Assembly: GCF_000374145.1 (NCBI RefSeq)
Contig: NZ_KB893654.1
Location: forward strand, 1 to 64,000
Source: Neomegalonema perideroedes DSM 15528
Lineage (GTDB): Bacteria; Pseudomonadota; Alphaproteobacteria; Rhodobacterales; Rhodobacteraceae
Length of the DNA: 64,000 nucleotides
Reading direction: 5' to 3'
Shown: positions 62,839-64,000 of the stretch, in pieces
Layout of the letters: every line of letters begins with the position of its first letter
Numbering within the stretch: the stretch's first letter is position 1
The notes under the pieces: model-generated
Told to the model about the DNA's origin: nothing
Seen by the model: the letters and a program-made list of their open reading frames with translations, nothing else
Databases searched by the model: none
Translations under genes and position numbers: made by a program

Positions 62839-63411
62839 TTAGAATCCCGCGCGCGGATCGCTGGCCGAAAGCACGTGGATCTGCACGTTGCGCACGCCCA
62901 GCACCCGCGAGGCGGCTTCGGCGGCGAGGCGCAATTCGACCTCGCTCGGCGTCACGCCGAGCAGATGGACCACGCCGTCCGAGGTGGTGACGTCGTAATT
63001 GGCCTGATTGACGTTGACGTTCGCCAGCAGCCCGGCCCGCACCTGCGTGCTGATGCGCAGATCCTCGATATTGGCGAGAGTCCCCACCGGCGGCCCGACG
63101 ATCAATTCGTTGAGCACCTCGCGCACGCCCGTCGCCGAGAGCGCCGCCCGCATCGCCAGAGCCTTGGTCTCTGCGTCGGGGACGCGCCCGACCAGCAGCA
63201 CCCTTCCCCGGAAGACCCGCACCGTCACCGCCGAGAAGGCCCCTAGAGACACCAGCCGCGACTCCACCCCGATGCGGATGCCCGTATCGTCGGCGGCGGC
63301 GCCCATCGCCCGCAGCGGCGTATAGCCGTTGGAGGAGGGGCCGGGCGTGGCGGCGCAGGCGCTCAGCGCGAGGGCGGCGGCGGTCAGGGAGAGGGCGAGA
63401 AGGCGGGGCAT
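62839..63411 (-). CDS. BON-domain lipoprotein
   Basis: 190 aa. Lipobox LSAC (Cys19) gives a lipid-anchored envelope protein. Two BON domains follow: about 45-110 (DDTGIRIGVESRLVSL, VTVRVFRGRVLLVGRVPDAE) and about 115-185 (ISTQVRAGLLANVNVNQAN, VHLLGVTPSEVEL). BON proteins such as OsmY and DolP bind phospholipid and protect the envelope. Convergent with the pentapeptide gene, 4 nt apart. Confidence 0.9.
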   Translation of the reverse strand: MPRLLALSLTAAALALSACAATPGPSSNGYTPLRAMGAAADDTGIRIGVESRLVSLGAFSAVTVRVFRGRVLLVGRVPDAETKALAMRAALSATGVREVLNELIVGPPVGTLANIEDLRISTQVRAGLLANVNVNQANYDVTTSDGVVHLLGVTPSEVELRLAAEAASRVLGVRNVQIHVLSASDPRAGF

Positions 63412-63512
63412 AGGCGGCTCCGGAATCCGACGGCGGGGAGGAGGCCGCATGATCGCGGAGCGGGAGGCTCCGGGCAAGGCGCCGCGACGGATAGGGGTTG
63501 CGTCGCGGATAT

Positions 63513-63545
63513 GAAAAACCCCCGCGCCCTTGCGGACGCGGGGGT
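63513..63545 (-). terminator. Terminator of the BAX-inhibitor gene
   Basis: Read on the minus strand, ACCCCCGCG pairs with CGCGGGGGT and is followed by TTTTT. It ends the gene at 63591 onwards. Confidence 0.88.
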
Positions 63546-63590
63546 CTTGATCTTGAGCGAGGCCTCCCGCCGCGGCGGAAGGCGTTTAGA

Positions 63591-64000
63591 TCACTCGTCG
63601 CCGCCCATGATGCCCATAAGGCTCAGGACCGACTGGAACATGTTGATGAAGTTCAGATACATGCTCAGGGCGCCGAAGATGGCGCTTTTGCCCATATAGG
63701 CGGCGCCGCCGTCGGTGTCGGCGAGGTAGAGATATTCGTTCTTCAGGCGCTGGCTGTCATAGGCGGTGAGGCCCGCGAAGATCAGCACGCCCAGAGCCGA
63801 GATCGCGAACTGAAGCGCCGAGGACTGCATGAACAGGTTCAGCAGGCTGGCGAGGATCAGGCCGATCACGCCCATGAACAGGAAGCTGCCCCACCCGGAC
63901 AAAGACCGCTGGGTGACGTAGCCGTATCCGGCCATGACCATGAAGGAGATGGCGGTGATCAGGAAGGCCTGAGCGATCTGCGCGCCGGTGAAGACGAGGA
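63591..64000 (-). CDS. BAX inhibitor-1 / YccA family membrane protein (5' end outside window)
   Basis: Partial: 136 codons, running off the right edge. Several hydrophobic helices, the segment FTGAQIAQAFLITAISF near the edge, and the conserved C-terminal LTAYDSQRLKNEY and ALSMYLNFINMFQSVLSLM place it in the Bax1-I (YbhL/YccA) family of multi-pass membrane proteins, linked to calcium leak and FtsH regulation in other species. The frame continues upstream of the nearest ATG at 63941, so that is not the real start. Confidence 0.92.
   Translation of the reverse strand, partial: LVFTGAQIAQAFLITAISFMVMAGYGYVTQRSLSGWGSFLFMGVIGLILASLLNLFMQSSALQFAISALGVLIFAGLTAYDSQRLKNEYLYLADTDGGAAYMGKSAIFGALSMYLNFINMFQSVLSLMGIMGGDE

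Overview
The window looks like the chromosome of a GC-rich alphaproteobacterium, most likely Rhodobacterales-like. The evidence is the PetP/PetR regulator pair, the helicase - S4 protein - FdxA - CarD run, a DUF4167 protein downstream of prfA-prmC, an RNase E whose S1 domain is interrupted by a long acidic insert, and a SAM-II riboswitch in front of metZ. I cannot name the genus. Nearly everything is ordinary core chromosome. There is no phage, insertion sequence, CRISPR array or rRNA. One short stretch (about 24.1-26.9 kb) looks accessory.

Layout. 0-4 kb: tandem palindromic repeat at the left edge, two identical tRNA-Asp genes, an orphan TctC/Bug periplasmic binding protein, an exported protein with three CX26C repeats, and an exported intradiol-dioxygenase-like protein. 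4-12.2 kb: division and cell wall operon murC-murB-ddl-ftsQ-ftsA-ftsZ, without murG upstream or lpxC downstream. 12.3-19.1 kb: nitroreductase, YggS-type PLP protein, a c-di-GMP phosphodiesterase with a broken GGDEF domain, tag, ilvE, petP-petR, a large inverted repeat that copies the 3' end of petR, and a small lipoprotein. 19.2-24.1 kb: carD, fdxA, an S4 RNA-binding protein and a Suv3-like RNA helicase, all on the minus strand. 24.2-26.75 kb: three glycine-rich genes in tandem, with AT-rich leaders, strong RBSs and (for the first two) their own terminators; all three proteins end in cysteine. 26.9-38.8 kb: rarD, sodB, a small membrane protein next to a CDP-alcohol phosphotransferase homologue lacking three of four catalytic aspartates, dapB, ppdK, a MuiA-like protein, prfA-prmC and a DUF4167 protein. 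39-50.4 kb: gyrA, a three-gene ABC importer, a ThDP enzyme, zapE-bcp, a bactofilin and prfB. 50.5-64 kb: PBP1A and AmiC (both wall enzymes), divergent rne, metZ under a SAM-II riboswitch, an exported pentapeptide-repeat protein, a BON lipoprotein and the 3' part of a BAX-inhibitor-1 gene.

How the genes work together. Peptidoglycan is the main theme: MurC, MurB and Ddl make the precursor, FtsQ/A/Z (with ZapE) build the divisome, PBP1A polymerises glycan, AmiC splits septal wall, DapB supplies diaminopimelate, and the bactofilin may scaffold local wall synthesis. A second theme is RNA and translation (RNase E, Suv3-like helicase, S4 protein, RF1, RF2, PrmC, tRNA-Asp).

The best candidate for something undescribed is the tandem family of three glycine-rich, Cys-terminated proteins. 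I cannot assign them a function. Next in interest are the degenerate CDP-alcohol phosphotransferase, the CX26C repeat protein, the NTR-like/pentapeptide fusion, and a hydrophobic tail encoded in frame just past the stop codon of the MuiA-like gene.
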